NCBI GenBank assembly: GCA_010206225.2
Contig: VIQU02000021.1
Span: 1-64,000, forward strand
Source: Lachnospiraceae bacterium MD308
Lineage (GTDB): Bacteria; Bacillota; Clostridia; Lachnospirales; Lachnospiraceae
DNA length: 64,000 nt
Reading direction: 5' to 3'
Shown here: positions 42,252 through 50,413 of the stretch, piece after piece
Layout: each line of letters begins with the position of its first letter
Numbering within the stretch: the stretch's first letter is position 1
Notes under the pieces: model-generated
Database searches by the model: none
The model's input: only the letters and a program-made list of their open reading frames with translations
Told to the model about the DNA's origin: nothing
Position numbers and translations under genes: made by a program

Positions 42252-42336
42252 AGAGAGTTCATGTATGAACCCTCTTTATCACCTACATTTACCCTCGGCG
42301 GACAAAGGAACACATGCCCCTTGTTCACTGAGGGTA
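42252..42336 (+). other. Structured leader RNA of azlCD, class not recognised
   Basis: Two hairpins can form. The first (42252-42275) pairs AGAG and GTTCA with TGAAC and CTCT around one mismatch. The second pairs TACCCTC (42290-42296) with GAGGGTA (42330-42336) and inside it ACAAAGG (42302-42308) with CCCTTGT (42318-42324) with one mismatch. Neither is followed by a T run. No T-box or known riboswitch consensus was seen. It ends 18 bases before the azlC ATG. Confidence 0.5.
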
Positions 42337-42354
42337 TCATAATCGGAGTTAGAA

Positions 42355-43110
42355 ATGAATCGGAACAAAAATGCTTTTACTAATGGATTACGTGACGGGC
42401 TCCCCATCGCTCTCGGTTACTTTGCCGTAGCATTCTCACTGGGAATCGTCGCAAAAAAGGCAGGCTTAAATCCTTTTCAGGGATTTCTTTCAAGCCTGCT
42501 GAATCATGCCTCCGCAGGAGAATACGCGGAATTTACTGTAATTATGGCGAACGCTCCTTATCTGGAGATGGTATTTGTCATCCTGATCACAAATATACGG
42601 TACATGCTCATGAGCTGTGCCTTAAGTCAGAAATTTCATACAGGTACCTCCTATACGCACCGCTTTTTCGTCGGTTTTGGAATTACAGATGAGATTTTTG
42701 GGATCAGCATCGGAAGAACCGGCGCTTTAAATCCTTACTACACTTACGGCGCCATGGCCATCGCTCTTCCGGGCTGGTCACTCGGCACCGCCATAGGAAT
42801 CGTGGCAGGCAATATCCTTCCATCGTCCATTGTCAGCGCTTTAAGCGTTGCGCTGTACGGGATGTTTATTGCGATCATTGTTCCTGCCGCCAAAGCAAAT
42901 CAAATTGTAGGCGTTGTAATTGTTATAAGCTTCTTAGCCAGCTTCGCCGTATCAAAGATTTCTCTGTTCGCCCATATGTCCGACAGCCTGAAGATCAGTC
43001 TGTTGACTTTGATCATTGCCGGCGCTGCGGCCGCTTTGTTCCCTGTAAAAGACGCTGACGACAACTCTGCGGCAGATTCTGATCAGGAGGTATCCGTATA
43101 TGACTCATAA
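42355..43110 (+). CDS. azlC: AzlC-family branched-chain amino acid exporter, large subunit
   Basis: The 251-residue membrane protein has the AzlC hallmarks: GLPIALGYFAVAFSLGIVAKKAG at the start (residues 15-37), HASAGEYAEFT, and ITDEIFGISIG, with 6-7 membrane segments. AzlC with AzlD exports branched-chain amino acids or analogues; in Bacillus subtilis it gives 4-azaleucine resistance. GGAG precedes the ATG. It overlaps azlD by 11 bases. A charged C-terminal tail (DADDNSAADSDQ) is unusual but harmless-looking. Confidence 0.93.
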   Translation: MNRNKNAFTNGLRDGLPIALGYFAVAFSLGIVAKKAGLNPFQGFLSSLLNHASAGEYAEFTVIMANAPYLEMVFVILITNIRYMLMSCALSQKFHTGTSYTHRFFVGFGITDEIFGISIGRTGALNPYYTYGAMAIALPGWSLGTAIGIVAGNILPSSIVSALSVALYGMFIAIIVPAAKANQIVGVVIVISFLASFAVSKISLFAHMSDSLKISLLTLIIAGAAAALFPVKDADDNSAADSDQEVSVYDS

Positions 43111-43411
43111 CATTTATCTCTACATATTTGTAGCGGCCGCCGTATCCTGCCTGATCCGGACTCTGCCGTTAACTTTAATTCGCGGGAAGATTGAAAATCC
43201 TTTCATACGGTCATTCCTTTACTATGTGCCTTATGTAACACTTGCGGTCATGACATTTCCTGCGATCATTACTGCTCCGCAGGTTCCCATTGCAGGAATC
43301 ATCGCACTCATCGCAGGAGTTATCGCGGCATGGAGAGGATTAAACATGATGGGGATTGCCGCGCTGTGCTGCGCCGTTGTATTCATATGTGAAACAATCG
43401 CAAACATATAA
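43100..43411 (+). CDS. azlD: AzlD-family small subunit of the amino acid exporter
   Basis: The 103-residue protein has four membrane segments and the AzlD sequence ASCLIRTLPL-like start (VSCLIRTLPLTLIRGKIEN) with PYVTLAVMTFPAII following. It is the obligate partner of AzlC encoded just upstream with overlapping frames. Its stop lies 2 bases from the stop of the convergent AAA+ gene, leaving no room for a separate terminator. Confidence 0.93.
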   Translation: MTHNIYLYIFVAAAVSCLIRTLPLTLIRGKIENPFIRSFLYYVPYVTLAVMTFPAIITAPQVPIAGIIALIAGVIAAWRGLNMMGIAALCCAVVFICETIANI

Positions 43412-43413
43412 CT

Positions 43414-44898
43414 TTATGGAAGAAGTTCTTTTACCATTTTTGCATCAAAGGTTACCGCTTCCACATGATTTACTTCAATCTGGTACAGCGCATTGGCGGC
43501 GATATGTTCTGCGGCCTGCTCAAGATCACGGATTCCGCTGGTGCTTTTATAAATATCGATAACCGCGTCAAGGCCATCGTCAGTCAGGATACATTCATGG
43601 TCATGCATGCCGATTCGCTTCATAACTTTCGGCAGAGCGTAGCCGGAAAAGATTACTTTCTTTTCCTCTATCGTATAATCTGGAATCTCGATAACAGCAA
43701 AACGCGACATCAAAGGCGCGCTAATCTGTAATCTGTCATTGGCTGTCGCGATCGGATAGACGCCTCCTGTTGGAATCATACATTCAATATAATTATCAGT
43801 AAATCCAAGATTATCAAGCAGTGTCAGAAGAACATCCGCAGGATTCCCGTTTCCTTTTCCTGACGCCGCCTTATCAAGCTCGTTGATAATAAAGACCAGA
43901 TTAGATTCTCCCGCCATGGAAAATGCTTCCATGATAATTCCCGGCTTTGCATTGGCGTAAATTCTGGAGCTTCCGGTAAGCTGTTCCGGATCATTGATAG
44001 AACTCATATCCAAGGTCGTCCATGGCAGCTTTAAAATACGTGCCACGGCATAGGCTATCTGAGATTTCCCGGTTCCTGCCGGACCAATCAGCAATAGCCC
44101 ATACGCCGGTAAAGTATGCGTTCTGTTGATCTGAATGATCGTCTCGATGATCCTTTGTTTCACCTTGCTCATGCCATAAAGCTCTTCATCAAGGATACGG
44201 CGCGCCTCCTCAACATCTATCGTCTCAAAATAATTATTCTTCCACCGAACATTCATCATAATAGAAAGCGCACGCTGCGCATGGCGTCGTTCCTCCTGCG
44301 ACACTTCGTTGGAACGCGCTACCGCCAGATTTCTCCTCGCCCACAGGCAGATATTGTCGGGAAGCGTTCTTCCGGCACAATTCATAAAATCCGTAATGCT
44401 CTGAATACTGGTGAGCTTCATACTATCACCAGTCTCTTCCTTGTCTTCATCCTCGTCTGCTTCCTCCGGCGCATTGCTCGAAAGAAGACGTTCAATCATA
44501 AACTGCAGGAATCCATCTTCCGCTGAAAGTTTAACTGCCCCTCCAAAGGCAATTTCCCGTATCTTATATACGATATATCTATCCTCCTGTACCATGCCGG
44601 ACAGTCGTACATTAATGCGGTTTTCCCCCAGCCATTTAAGGAGACTCACAAAACGGGCGTCAAGCTGCAAAATATCTGCGCTCACAGCCCCTTCCTCTCC
44701 TTTGAATTCAAAAGCCGTCCTTCTGGCAGGATTAACAAACATACCGCAAGAATGATGTTTCAATCCGGCCTTGCTGTTATCCAAGATCAGGATCGGAGAC
44801 TCAACAGAGGCCACAGACTCATTTGTGCGCAATACAGTATAAGTACATTCAGGTACATTTTCATTTCCTGACGATTTTTTAAAATCAAATACTGGCAT
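43414..44898 (-). CDS. Lon-like AAA+ ATPase without peptidase domain
   Basis: The 494-residue protein has an unrecognised N-terminal half (about 1-195) with an acidic patch EEADEDEDKEETGD, and an AAA+ domain most like that of Lon. It has YGMSKVKQRIIETI, Walker A GPAGTGKSQ near 276, the Lon-type loop GSSRIYANAKPG, and a C-terminal lid with SGIRDLEQAAE. In the Walker B region FIINELDKA replaces the usual DE, so Asn occupies the first acidic position. No Ser-Lys peptidase domain follows. It could be a remodelling factor with ADP- or ATP-driven action or a weak ATPase. No operon partner is evident. Confidence 0.82.
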   Translation of the reverse strand: MPVFDFKKSSGNENVPECTYTVLRTNESVASVESPILILDNSKAGLKHHSCGMFVNPARRTAFEFKGEEGAVSADILQLDARFVSLLKWLGENRINVRLSGMVQEDRYIVYKIREIAFGGAVKLSAEDGFLQFMIERLLSSNAPEEADEDEDKEETGDSMKLTSIQSITDFMNCAGRTLPDNICLWARRNLAVARSNEVSQEERRHAQRALSIMMNVRWKNNYFETIDVEEARRILDEELYGMSKVKQRIIETIIQINRTHTLPAYGLLLIGPAGTGKSQIAYAVARILKLPWTTLDMSSINDPEQLTGSSRIYANAKPGIIMEAFSMAGESNLVFIINELDKAASGKGNGNPADVLLTLLDNLGFTDNYIECMIPTGGVYPIATANDRLQISAPLMSRFAVIEIPDYTIEEKKVIFSGYALPKVMKRIGMHDHECILTDDGLDAVIDIYKSTSGIRDLEQAAEHIAANALYQIEVNHVEAVTFDAKMVKELLP

Positions 44899-44947
44899 TA
44901 AAATTCCTCCATAATTTTTTGTAATAATAATCTTTTTCTAAAATCAC

Positions 44948-46513
44948 CTATGGATACAAAAGCTCTTTATCATAAAACACAGATTTTTTATCCATTTCCT
45001 CAAACATATTCTTATAACCATATTTCTCCGCAAGCGTCTGCTCTTCTGAAAACAAATTGGTTCCCAGCCCCAATCTGTTCCCTTCAATCCGGGCGCCGAT
45101 ACATGCTAACGTAGTCGGGAAAATATCCATCGTAGTAAATTTCCTATTCTTTTCCCGGACAGGCTTCACAGAAGAATTGATGAACGCATTATAGACCTTT
45201 CTTGTTGTCTCTCCATGGTGCTTATCATATTTTAGATCCGCATAATAATCCGTATCCATGCTACAGTGGTCCCCTACGATTACAATTGAGGTATTTTCAT
45301 AAAAATCCTGTTGCTGAATCCATTTCACAAAATCATTGACTTGTGCAGATGCACACGCCCATACGTTAGAATACTGTTCGTCATATGTATCAGGACATTT
45401 CTCACAAATATATCCATCTTGATGATGCGTATCTACTGTCAGCATTGAAAAATTAAAAGGCTCTTCTTTTTCTGCCAATAACAATATCTTTTCTTTCGCA
45501 TACTCATACAGCTTAATATCTTCAAATCCCCACCATACTTTATAATCCGACGGTATCTTCCCTTCTTCTATCGCCGAATAGTAATCCCATATTTCATAGT
45601 CACCATGCTGCGTAAAATACGAAGTACGACCGCCAAAACTAAAATCAGAGCCAGCCATGAAGTAATTTTTATAACCTTCTTTTTCCAGTATCTCCCCCAT
45701 GCTCACTGCTCCCGGCATAAAAGAATCAAACTGTTTCATAGAATTGTCTTTCTTCCCGTTATCGCCCTTGTCGCTATAAGCAAAGAGCTTTAACGGCAGC
45801 CCTGACGTCTCTGCCACAAGCGCTGCTATCGTCCATCCGCAGGCAGGCGCCACTACCGCCCCTTCAATCTTATCAGAGTGAGAGAAGCTGACATTTTCTT
45901 TCGCCAGAGCGGTCATTTCGGGAATATAATTTGTGTCAAATACTCCCCCGTTCTGTTTATCCTGTGCAGACGATTCTGCTGATTCCACATAGATGCAGAT
46001 AAGATTACGTTTCTTTTCTGGAAAAGTAATTTCAACATCCTCAGGACTCACATATTCTTCTTTAATGTAATTAGACTGGGCAATCTGATTTTTAACAAAA
46101 CCAATGAAGCCGAATGCATTATCTGCAGAATATACGATCCCCCCTATCCATGCCGCAAAAAACAATGCCCATAAATCAACAGGAATATGAAGCGGATAAA
46201 TCTGGACTTTTTGTTTTTTCTCTTTCATTTTAAACACAAAATAGTACTTATATTTGGAAGGAAAATTAACGACCGCCATCTCAGCAAAAAACAACAGAAC
46301 AGCAGGACACAATGCTTTTTTTATATAATCGCCTATAAACTCACTTGACGTACCTTTTAACGGCATGTTGAGATGAAATATGATTTCTCCAAAGCCAATA
46401 TTCCCAAAATTATTCTTGCCCCACAATAAACTTAAAGAAAGAATCAGACACAAAAATATGACTGCTTGCAACAGAATATTTTTCCCTATCACTTTAGTCC
46501 TTTTTAAAATCAT
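44948..46513 (-). CDS. LtaS-type phosphoglycerol transferase (sulfatase fold)
   Basis: The 521-residue protein has four to five N-terminal membrane segments and an external sulfatase-like domain with NLICIYVESAESSAQDKQ (metal Glu), GWTIAALVAETSGLPLK (the Thr nucleophile), IVIVGDHCSMDTDYY (metal Asp/His) and HHGETTRKVYNAF. Such enzymes transfer glycerol phosphate from phosphatidylglycerol to teichoic acid or glycolipid, or modify surface glycans with it. ATG 46513 follows AAAGGA; it overlaps the preceding small gene by 20 bases, so the two are coupled. Whether it makes lipoteichoic acid or decorates another polymer is open. Confidence 0.87.
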   Translation of the reverse strand: MILKRTKVIGKNILLQAVIFLCLILSLSLLWGKNNFGNIGFGEIIFHLNMPLKGTSSEFIGDYIKKALCPAVLLFFAEMAVVNFPSKYKYYFVFKMKEKKQKVQIYPLHIPVDLWALFFAAWIGGIVYSADNAFGFIGFVKNQIAQSNYIKEEYVSPEDVEITFPEKKRNLICIYVESAESSAQDKQNGGVFDTNYIPEMTALAKENVSFSHSDKIEGAVVAPACGWTIAALVAETSGLPLKLFAYSDKGDNGKKDNSMKQFDSFMPGAVSMGEILEKEGYKNYFMAGSDFSFGGRTSYFTQHGDYEIWDYYSAIEEGKIPSDYKVWWGFEDIKLYEYAKEKILLLAEKEEPFNFSMLTVDTHHQDGYICEKCPDTYDEQYSNVWACASAQVNDFVKWIQQQDFYENTSIVIVGDHCSMDTDYYADLKYDKHHGETTRKVYNAFINSSVKPVREKNRKFTTMDIFPTTLACIGARIEGNRLGLGTNLFSEEQTLAEKYGYKNMFEEMDKKSVFYDKELLYP

Positions 46514-46847
46514 CTTTTGTGTCCTTTCCATTCTCTTCTAACTCTATATATATTTCGGCTCTTTTCTTAAGCATCGCAAATACTATGCCGCAGATCACAC
46601 TTACACCCATAGAAAAAACAAATGCCGTACTTCCGTATTGAACAGTATTCATTCCATCCGGCAGCGCAATAATTTTCACCTTATTCAGCGGATACAATAC
46701 AATTATTGTAATCACTGCATCTATAGCGCCGTAACAAATCAATTCAATCACTGCCGTATACCAATTAAGCGGACTGATCTTTGAACATTTTTGTACTAAT
46801 AAATAAGTAACCGCTGCGGGGCCGAATATAAATAAAAACTGAAACAT
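46494..46847 (-). CDS. Small membrane protein coupled to the LtaS-type gene
   Basis: The 117-residue protein has three hydrophobic segments (about 4-20, 30-50 and 68-88) and a charged C-terminal tail rich in Lys, Glu and Asp. I do not recognise a family. The start at 46847 is chosen because AAGGAAGAAAGAGG precedes it; the longer frame lacks a ribosome site. Its frame overlaps the phosphoglycerol transferase gene, so it probably acts with that enzyme in the membrane, for example in substrate presentation. That is inference from context. Confidence 0.68.
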   Translation of the reverse strand: MFQFLFIFGPAAVTYLLVQKCSKISPLNWYTAVIELICYGAIDAVITIIVLYPLNKVKIIALPDGMNTVQYGSTAFVFSMGVSVICGIVFAMLKKRAEIYIELEENGKDTKDDFKKD

Positions 46848-47050
46848 CCTCTTTCTTCCTTCCAAAATCACATTAAAATGTATCATTACCGTCCAAGTCA
46901 TGGATTTCGACTATCTCATTGTCCCATTCCTTATTCTTGGCATTATTTTTTACATCTTCAAAATTATATGATATACGACATTATTTTGCAATGATAAACC
47001 GAGCATTATTAACTTTATTTTTAGTATCCTATCGGCATACATCCTCTGCG

Positions 47051-49126
47051 TTAGTCCAGCAGGTTCTTCATGCTGTTCAAACTGATCGCCAGAGTAGAGG
47101 CATTGTGTACAAACGCTGATACTGTGGGCTGAATCAGACCGCCGGCGCCCAATAAAATCAGCAAAGAATTAATACCGATAATGCTGAAATAATTCTTCTG
47201 GATCCGTACTGCCAGCCTGTCACTGATTGATTTTAAGTCAACAAGTCCTGATAAATGATCCGCATCCACTGTAATGTCAGCAATCTCTCTGGCAAGCTGC
47301 GCCCCGTCGCTTATGGCAATCCCTGCATCTGCAACCGAAAGTGCCGGCGAGTCATTCATGCCGTCCCCAACCATAATAACTGTTTTCTCCTCTGCCTTCT
47401 CTTTTTCAACAAATGCCGCCTTGTCCTCTGGCAGCACTTCGGAATAATATTCATCCACACCAGCTTTTAGAGCAACGGATCGCGCCGTTCTCTCGCTGTC
47501 ACCTGTCATCATGACAACTTTCTGAAATCCTGATTTTTTTAAGGATGCGATCACATCTGCAGCTTCCTCCCGCAACGGATCTTCGATGCATATAACTGCT
47601 GCCAGCCTTCCTTCTACCGCCAGATAAAGATGCGAATATTCTTCGGGGAGCTCTTCAAATCTCTGCCTCATCCCTTCCGGTATCTGGCAGCCTTCATCTT
47701 CAAACACAAAATGATAGCTCCCTATGATCACTCTGCTGTCGTTAACCATGGAGGAAATCCCATGCGCTACGATATATTCCACCTTAGAATGTTTCTCTTC
47801 ATGGTCAATCCCGCGCTTCTGTGCCTCTCGTACAACTGCCCTTGCCATAGAATGAGGAAAGTGCTCCTCCAGACATGCCGCTATGCCAAGCAACTCTTCC
47901 TGGCTCCTTGAATTAAACGGCACGATCTTTGCTATAGTTGGATGCGCTCTGGTGATTGTTCCTGTCTTATCCAGAATTATGGTGTCTGCTTCCGCGACTT
48001 TCTCTAAAAACCTTCCTCCCTTTACGGTGATCCTGTGCATGCCGGCCTCCCGGATTGCTGATAATACCGCGATCGGCATTGCCAGCTTCAGGGCGCATGA
48101 GAAATCTACCATTAGCACCGACAATGCTTTCTGAGCATTTCGGGTCAGCATGTAGACAACCCCCGCTCCCAGAAGCGTATATGGCGCCAGTCTGTCCGCC
48201 AGATGCGCTGCCCTGCTTTCCGCAGATGATTTCAGCCGTTCTGATTCTTCAATCATTCGGACTATTTTTTCATATTTATTAGAACCGGATGTCTCTGTCA
48301 CCCGGATTACCAGTTCTCCTGCCTCCAGTGCTGTTCCTGCATACACGAAGCCGCCAGATTCTCTGGAAACCGGCAAAGCCTCTCCTGTCAAAGCTGCCTG
48401 ATTGACTTCCCCGGTTCCTCCTATTACCACGCCGTCAAAAGGAATGACGCTTCCCATACGAACCACGACAGAGTCCCCCTTCCTAATCTCGTCCGCATCC
48501 GCCAAAATCTCTTTTCCGTCCGTAAGCACCCATACCCTGCCGATATTCAGCGACATGCTCCTCGCTAAGTCATTCACGGATTTTTTATGAGTCCATTCTT
48601 CCAATACCTCCCCGATGCCCAACAGGAACATGACGGATCCCGCGGTACCAATATTCCCCCTCAACAGAGACACCGCAATTGCTGTTCCGTCCAAAACAGA
48701 TACTTCTATTTTTCTTTTCCAAAATGTACAAATCCCCTTACAGATATATTTCATAGATTTACAAACTATGAAAACATCCCTGAGCGGCGCAGGCAAAAAC
48801 AGTTTGCTCCCCATACGCAGTATTACTTTCTGGATGATCTTTTCCTTATATCTACGATTTAACTGCCTACCGGAATTCCGCCAAACGTACTCCGATGCCG
48901 AAACCATCTGAAACGAAAACCTTTGCAAAATAAGAATGATGTCTTCTCTTTTTCCGATATAGCATATGGCTGCATCCTGATTTCTTTCATAAACTTTCAC
49001 AGCCGAAACACACGGCTGATTCAGCAAATAATGTTGAAGAATGTCTGCAGCCTCCGGCGATATCCGTCTATAGGCCATATGTATCCTGAGCCGTCCTTTT
49101 ATTTCATGTATAATTTTAAATTTCAT
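47051..49126 (-). CDS. P1B-type metal-transporting ATPase with an SCA metal motif
   Basis: The 691-residue P-type ATPase has the actuator TGEA (247-250), the phosphorylated DKTGT (386-390), the HP motif region (EEHFPHSMARAV), and the hinge VGDGMNDSPALSVADAGIA. The N-terminus (1-75) is a degenerate HMA-like domain without CxxC. In the key transmembrane helix the usual CPC/SPC/TPC is replaced by SCALKLAMP (343-351), so the transported metal cannot be deduced from the known P1B classes. It lies downstream of a DUF6110-like gene, a 26-aa gene and a Fur-family gene. Divalent metal efflux, for example iron or manganese, is a guess. Confidence 0.9.
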   Translation of the reverse strand: MKFKIIHEIKGRLRIHMAYRRISPEAADILQHYLLNQPCVSAVKVYERNQDAAICYIGKREDIILILQRFSFQMVSASEYVWRNSGRQLNRRYKEKIIQKVILRMGSKLFLPAPLRDVFIVCKSMKYICKGICTFWKRKIEVSVLDGTAIAVSLLRGNIGTAGSVMFLLGIGEVLEEWTHKKSVNDLARSMSLNIGRVWVLTDGKEILADADEIRKGDSVVVRMGSVIPFDGVVIGGTGEVNQAALTGEALPVSRESGGFVYAGTALEAGELVIRVTETSGSNKYEKIVRMIEESERLKSSAESRAAHLADRLAPYTLLGAGVVYMLTRNAQKALSVLMVDFSCALKLAMPIAVLSAIREAGMHRITVKGGRFLEKVAEADTIILDKTGTITRAHPTIAKIVPFNSRSQEELLGIAACLEEHFPHSMARAVVREAQKRGIDHEEKHSKVEYIVAHGISSMVNDSRVIIGSYHFVFEDEGCQIPEGMRQRFEELPEEYSHLYLAVEGRLAAVICIEDPLREEAADVIASLKKSGFQKVVMMTGDSERTARSVALKAGVDEYYSEVLPEDKAAFVEKEKAEEKTVIMVGDGMNDSPALSVADAGIAISDGAQLAREIADITVDADHLSGLVDLKSISDRLAVRIQKNYFSIIGINSLLILLGAGGLIQPTVSAFVHNASTLAISLNSMKNLLD

Positions 49127-49149
49127 ATTTATTTTCTCCCTCCATGACT

Positions 49150-49176
49150 AAAAACACCTGCAGTTTCCTGCAGGCG
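49150..49176 (-). terminator. Hairpin with GAAA loop and T run before the P-type ATPase gene
   Basis: On the reverse strand, CGCCTGCAG, a GAAA tetraloop and CTGCAGGTG form a 9-bp stem followed by five T, 24 bases before the ATPase ATG. It would attenuate transcription from the DUF6110-like gene into the ATPase gene, or end the short transcript. Confidence 0.72.
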
Positions 49177-49208
49177 CCCTGATATTTTGTTTCACAGAAA
49201 CAGTTCAC

Positions 49209-49520
49209 TTAAGTAGCTGCTTCCTCCTTGTTTCCGTTCTTCTCTTTAAAACTGCTTTCATCTTCAAACTCCGTCTCCCCGGCAGCCCTTTCCTCGTTCA
49301 TCTGCACAGCCTCCGCATAGATATCCTCCGCATTTTCCTGAATGCATGAGACCGTATCCATAATACATTCCTTTGCCCGAAGCACCGCCGCAGTACAATA
49401 TGTATACACTTTTTTCGCATCCCTGCCGCATAATACTCGGATGCCAGCCGTGCCAAACAAAACTCCAGCTGCAAAAATTCCTGTTTTTTTCGCATCAATT
49501 TTTTCTAACGCATCCAACAT
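49209..49520 (-). CDS. DUF6110-like small membrane protein
   Basis: The 103-residue protein starts MLDALEKIDAKKTGIFAAGV and has one glycine-rich hydrophobic segment (about 14-30), a helix with YTYCTAAVLRAKECIMDTVS, and a long acidic tail. It matches, from memory, the DUF6110 family that accompanies P-type ATPases in Clostridia. Such small partners may act as metal chaperones or regulators of the pump, but this is unproven. ATG 49520 follows AAGGAG; an ATG at 49529 is too close to that site. It lies 18 bases after the 26-residue gene. Confidence 0.72.
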   Translation of the reverse strand: MLDALEKIDAKKTGIFAAGVLFGTAGIRVLCGRDAKKVYTYCTAAVLRAKECIMDTVSCIQENAEDIYAEAVQMNEERAAGETEFEDESSFKEKNGNKEEAAT

Positions 49521-49538
49521 ACAGTTCATCTCCTTCCC

Positions 49539-49619
49539 TTACTTATGCTTATAACCTGTATAAATCGACATCACCATACATATTACTGCGGCCCATGCCC
49601 AAAACTTATGTTTCTTCAT
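49539..49619 (-). CDS. 26-residue membrane peptide, DUF6219-like
   Basis: A frame of 26 codons reads MKKHKFWAWAAVICMVMSIY and ends TGYKHK. AAGGAGGG lies 6 bases before the ATG, and a promoter (49643-49672) points directly into it. The peptide has a basic start, one hydrophobic helix of 16-18 residues and a basic tail, so it should span the membrane once. It resembles the tiny DUF6219 proteins found beside DUF6110 genes and P-type ATPases, a match made from memory. A role in adjusting the pump is likely by analogy with other micropeptide partners of P-type ATPases. Confidence 0.8.
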   Translation of the reverse strand: MKKHKFWAWAAVICMVMSIYTGYKHK

Positions 49620-49642
49620 ATGCAGCCCTCCTTGATTGCTTT

Positions 49643-49672
49643 ATTATACCTGCTGTCCCGTACACTTTCCAA
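49643..49672 (-). promoter_or_regulatory. Promoter of the 26-aa / DUF6110 / P-type ATPase genes
   Basis: On the reverse strand, TTGGAA (49667-49672) and TATAAT (49643-49648) are 18 bases apart. TTTCCAA (49666-49672) and TTGGAAA (49686-49692) form an inverted repeat over the -35 box, a possible operator. Confidence 0.7.
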
Positions 49673-49713
49673 CAGTTTTATCTTATTGGAAAATTTTCTC
49701 AATAACACGTTCC

Positions 49714-50148
49714 TTAACATTCCATTTTTAATCCCGTATCCAGCGTAATACTGACTATGCATTGCTGATCTGCATACCCGCACGATTTCAGCCCTTCTAG
49801 TATCACTTTAAAACAATCTCTGGCGCAAAGCCCGATTACCGTATGGTCATCTAACTCAATAATAAGCGTATTTTCCCTTTCATGATCCACGTCACAAAAT
49901 ATTTTATATGTATCCTCCCTGTAGATTGCCCCCATTTCCTCTAAAAGACTTACCATCCGGTATACAGTAGCCATGCCTATCCTGTCATCTTCTTTTTTTA
50001 TCTCATAATAAATCTCCTTACAGCTGCTACATTCTTCACTAAAAATCACATCCAGTATCATCTGCCTCTGTTTTGTAATCCGAAAACTTTGTTCCCTTAA
50101 TTTTTGGATAATCATTTCTTTTTGCATCTTTGTATCCAAATGTATCAT
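49714..50148 (-). CDS. Divergent Fur-family transcriptional regulator
   Basis: The 144-residue protein has a Fur-type winged helix (FRITKQRQMILDVIFSEE, then GMATVYRMVSLLEEMGAI) and a dimerisation domain. Fur, Zur and PerR usually carry a His-rich site and CxxC zinc motifs. Here FCDVDHERENTLIIELDD and LCARDCF stand in their place, so the metal or signal sensed may differ. ATG 50148 is preferred because AAGGAAGG lies 8 bases upstream; the frame is open to ATG 50226. It lies upstream of the metal ATPase genes and is itself preceded by two GTTAG/CTAAC dyads, consistent with autoregulation. Confidence 0.82.
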   Translation of the reverse strand: MIHLDTKMQKEMIIQKLREQSFRITKQRQMILDVIFSEECSSCKEIYYEIKKEDDRIGMATVYRMVSLLEEMGAIYREDTYKIFCDVDHERENTLIIELDDHTVIGLCARDCFKVILEGLKSCGYADQQCIVSITLDTGLKMEC

Positions 50149-50233
50149 CTGTGACGCCTTCCTTCCAAAATGGTATCGCATACCTCCCTTATTCGTCATC
50201 ACAAGCGGCATCATATGTTTTCCCATCCGTTCT

Positions 50234-50300
50234 ATGTGGGTTAGTCTTTACTAACCCACATTTCTTATAAAAGCAGTCACGAATGTTAGTGACTGCTAAC
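50234..50300. promoter_or_regulatory. Two dyad operators upstream of the Fur-family gene
   Basis: GTTAGTCTTTACTAAC (50240-50255) and GTTAGTGACTGCTAAC (50285-50300) are two 16-bp dyads with the same half-sites, 45 bp apart. The first is extended to a perfect 12-bp inverted repeat over 50234-50261. Both lie downstream of the predicted -10 box, where a bound repressor would block transcription. Confidence 0.7.
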
Positions 50301-50309
50301 TTTATATTA

Positions 50310-50339
50310 AGTATACCTCCTTCCTGACGTTTTTGTCAA
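50310..50339 (-). promoter_or_regulatory. Promoter of the Fur-family gene
   Basis: On the reverse strand, TTGACA (50334-50339) and TATACT (50310-50315) are 18 bases apart, upstream of the two dyad operators. Confidence 0.75.
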
Positions 50340-50375
50340 TAGCAAAAAAATCCCTTTTCTAATTTGATACTTTTC

Positions 50376-50404
50376 TTGATTTTCTCTGCTCTTCATGTTA
50401 TACT
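50376..50404 (+). promoter_or_regulatory. Promoter of queT
   Basis: TTGATT (50376-50381) and TATACT (50399-50404) are 17 bases apart. Transcription would start near 50411 and include about 160 bases of structured leader. Confidence 0.82.
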
Positions 50405-50413
50405 GACCATCGT

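Noticed and set aside
42262-42354. Leader peptide with regulatory branched-chain codons before azlC
   Set aside because: A frame from the ATG at 42261 has no ribosome site, no cluster of Leu, Ile or Val codons before a terminator, and reads through the azlC start in another frame.
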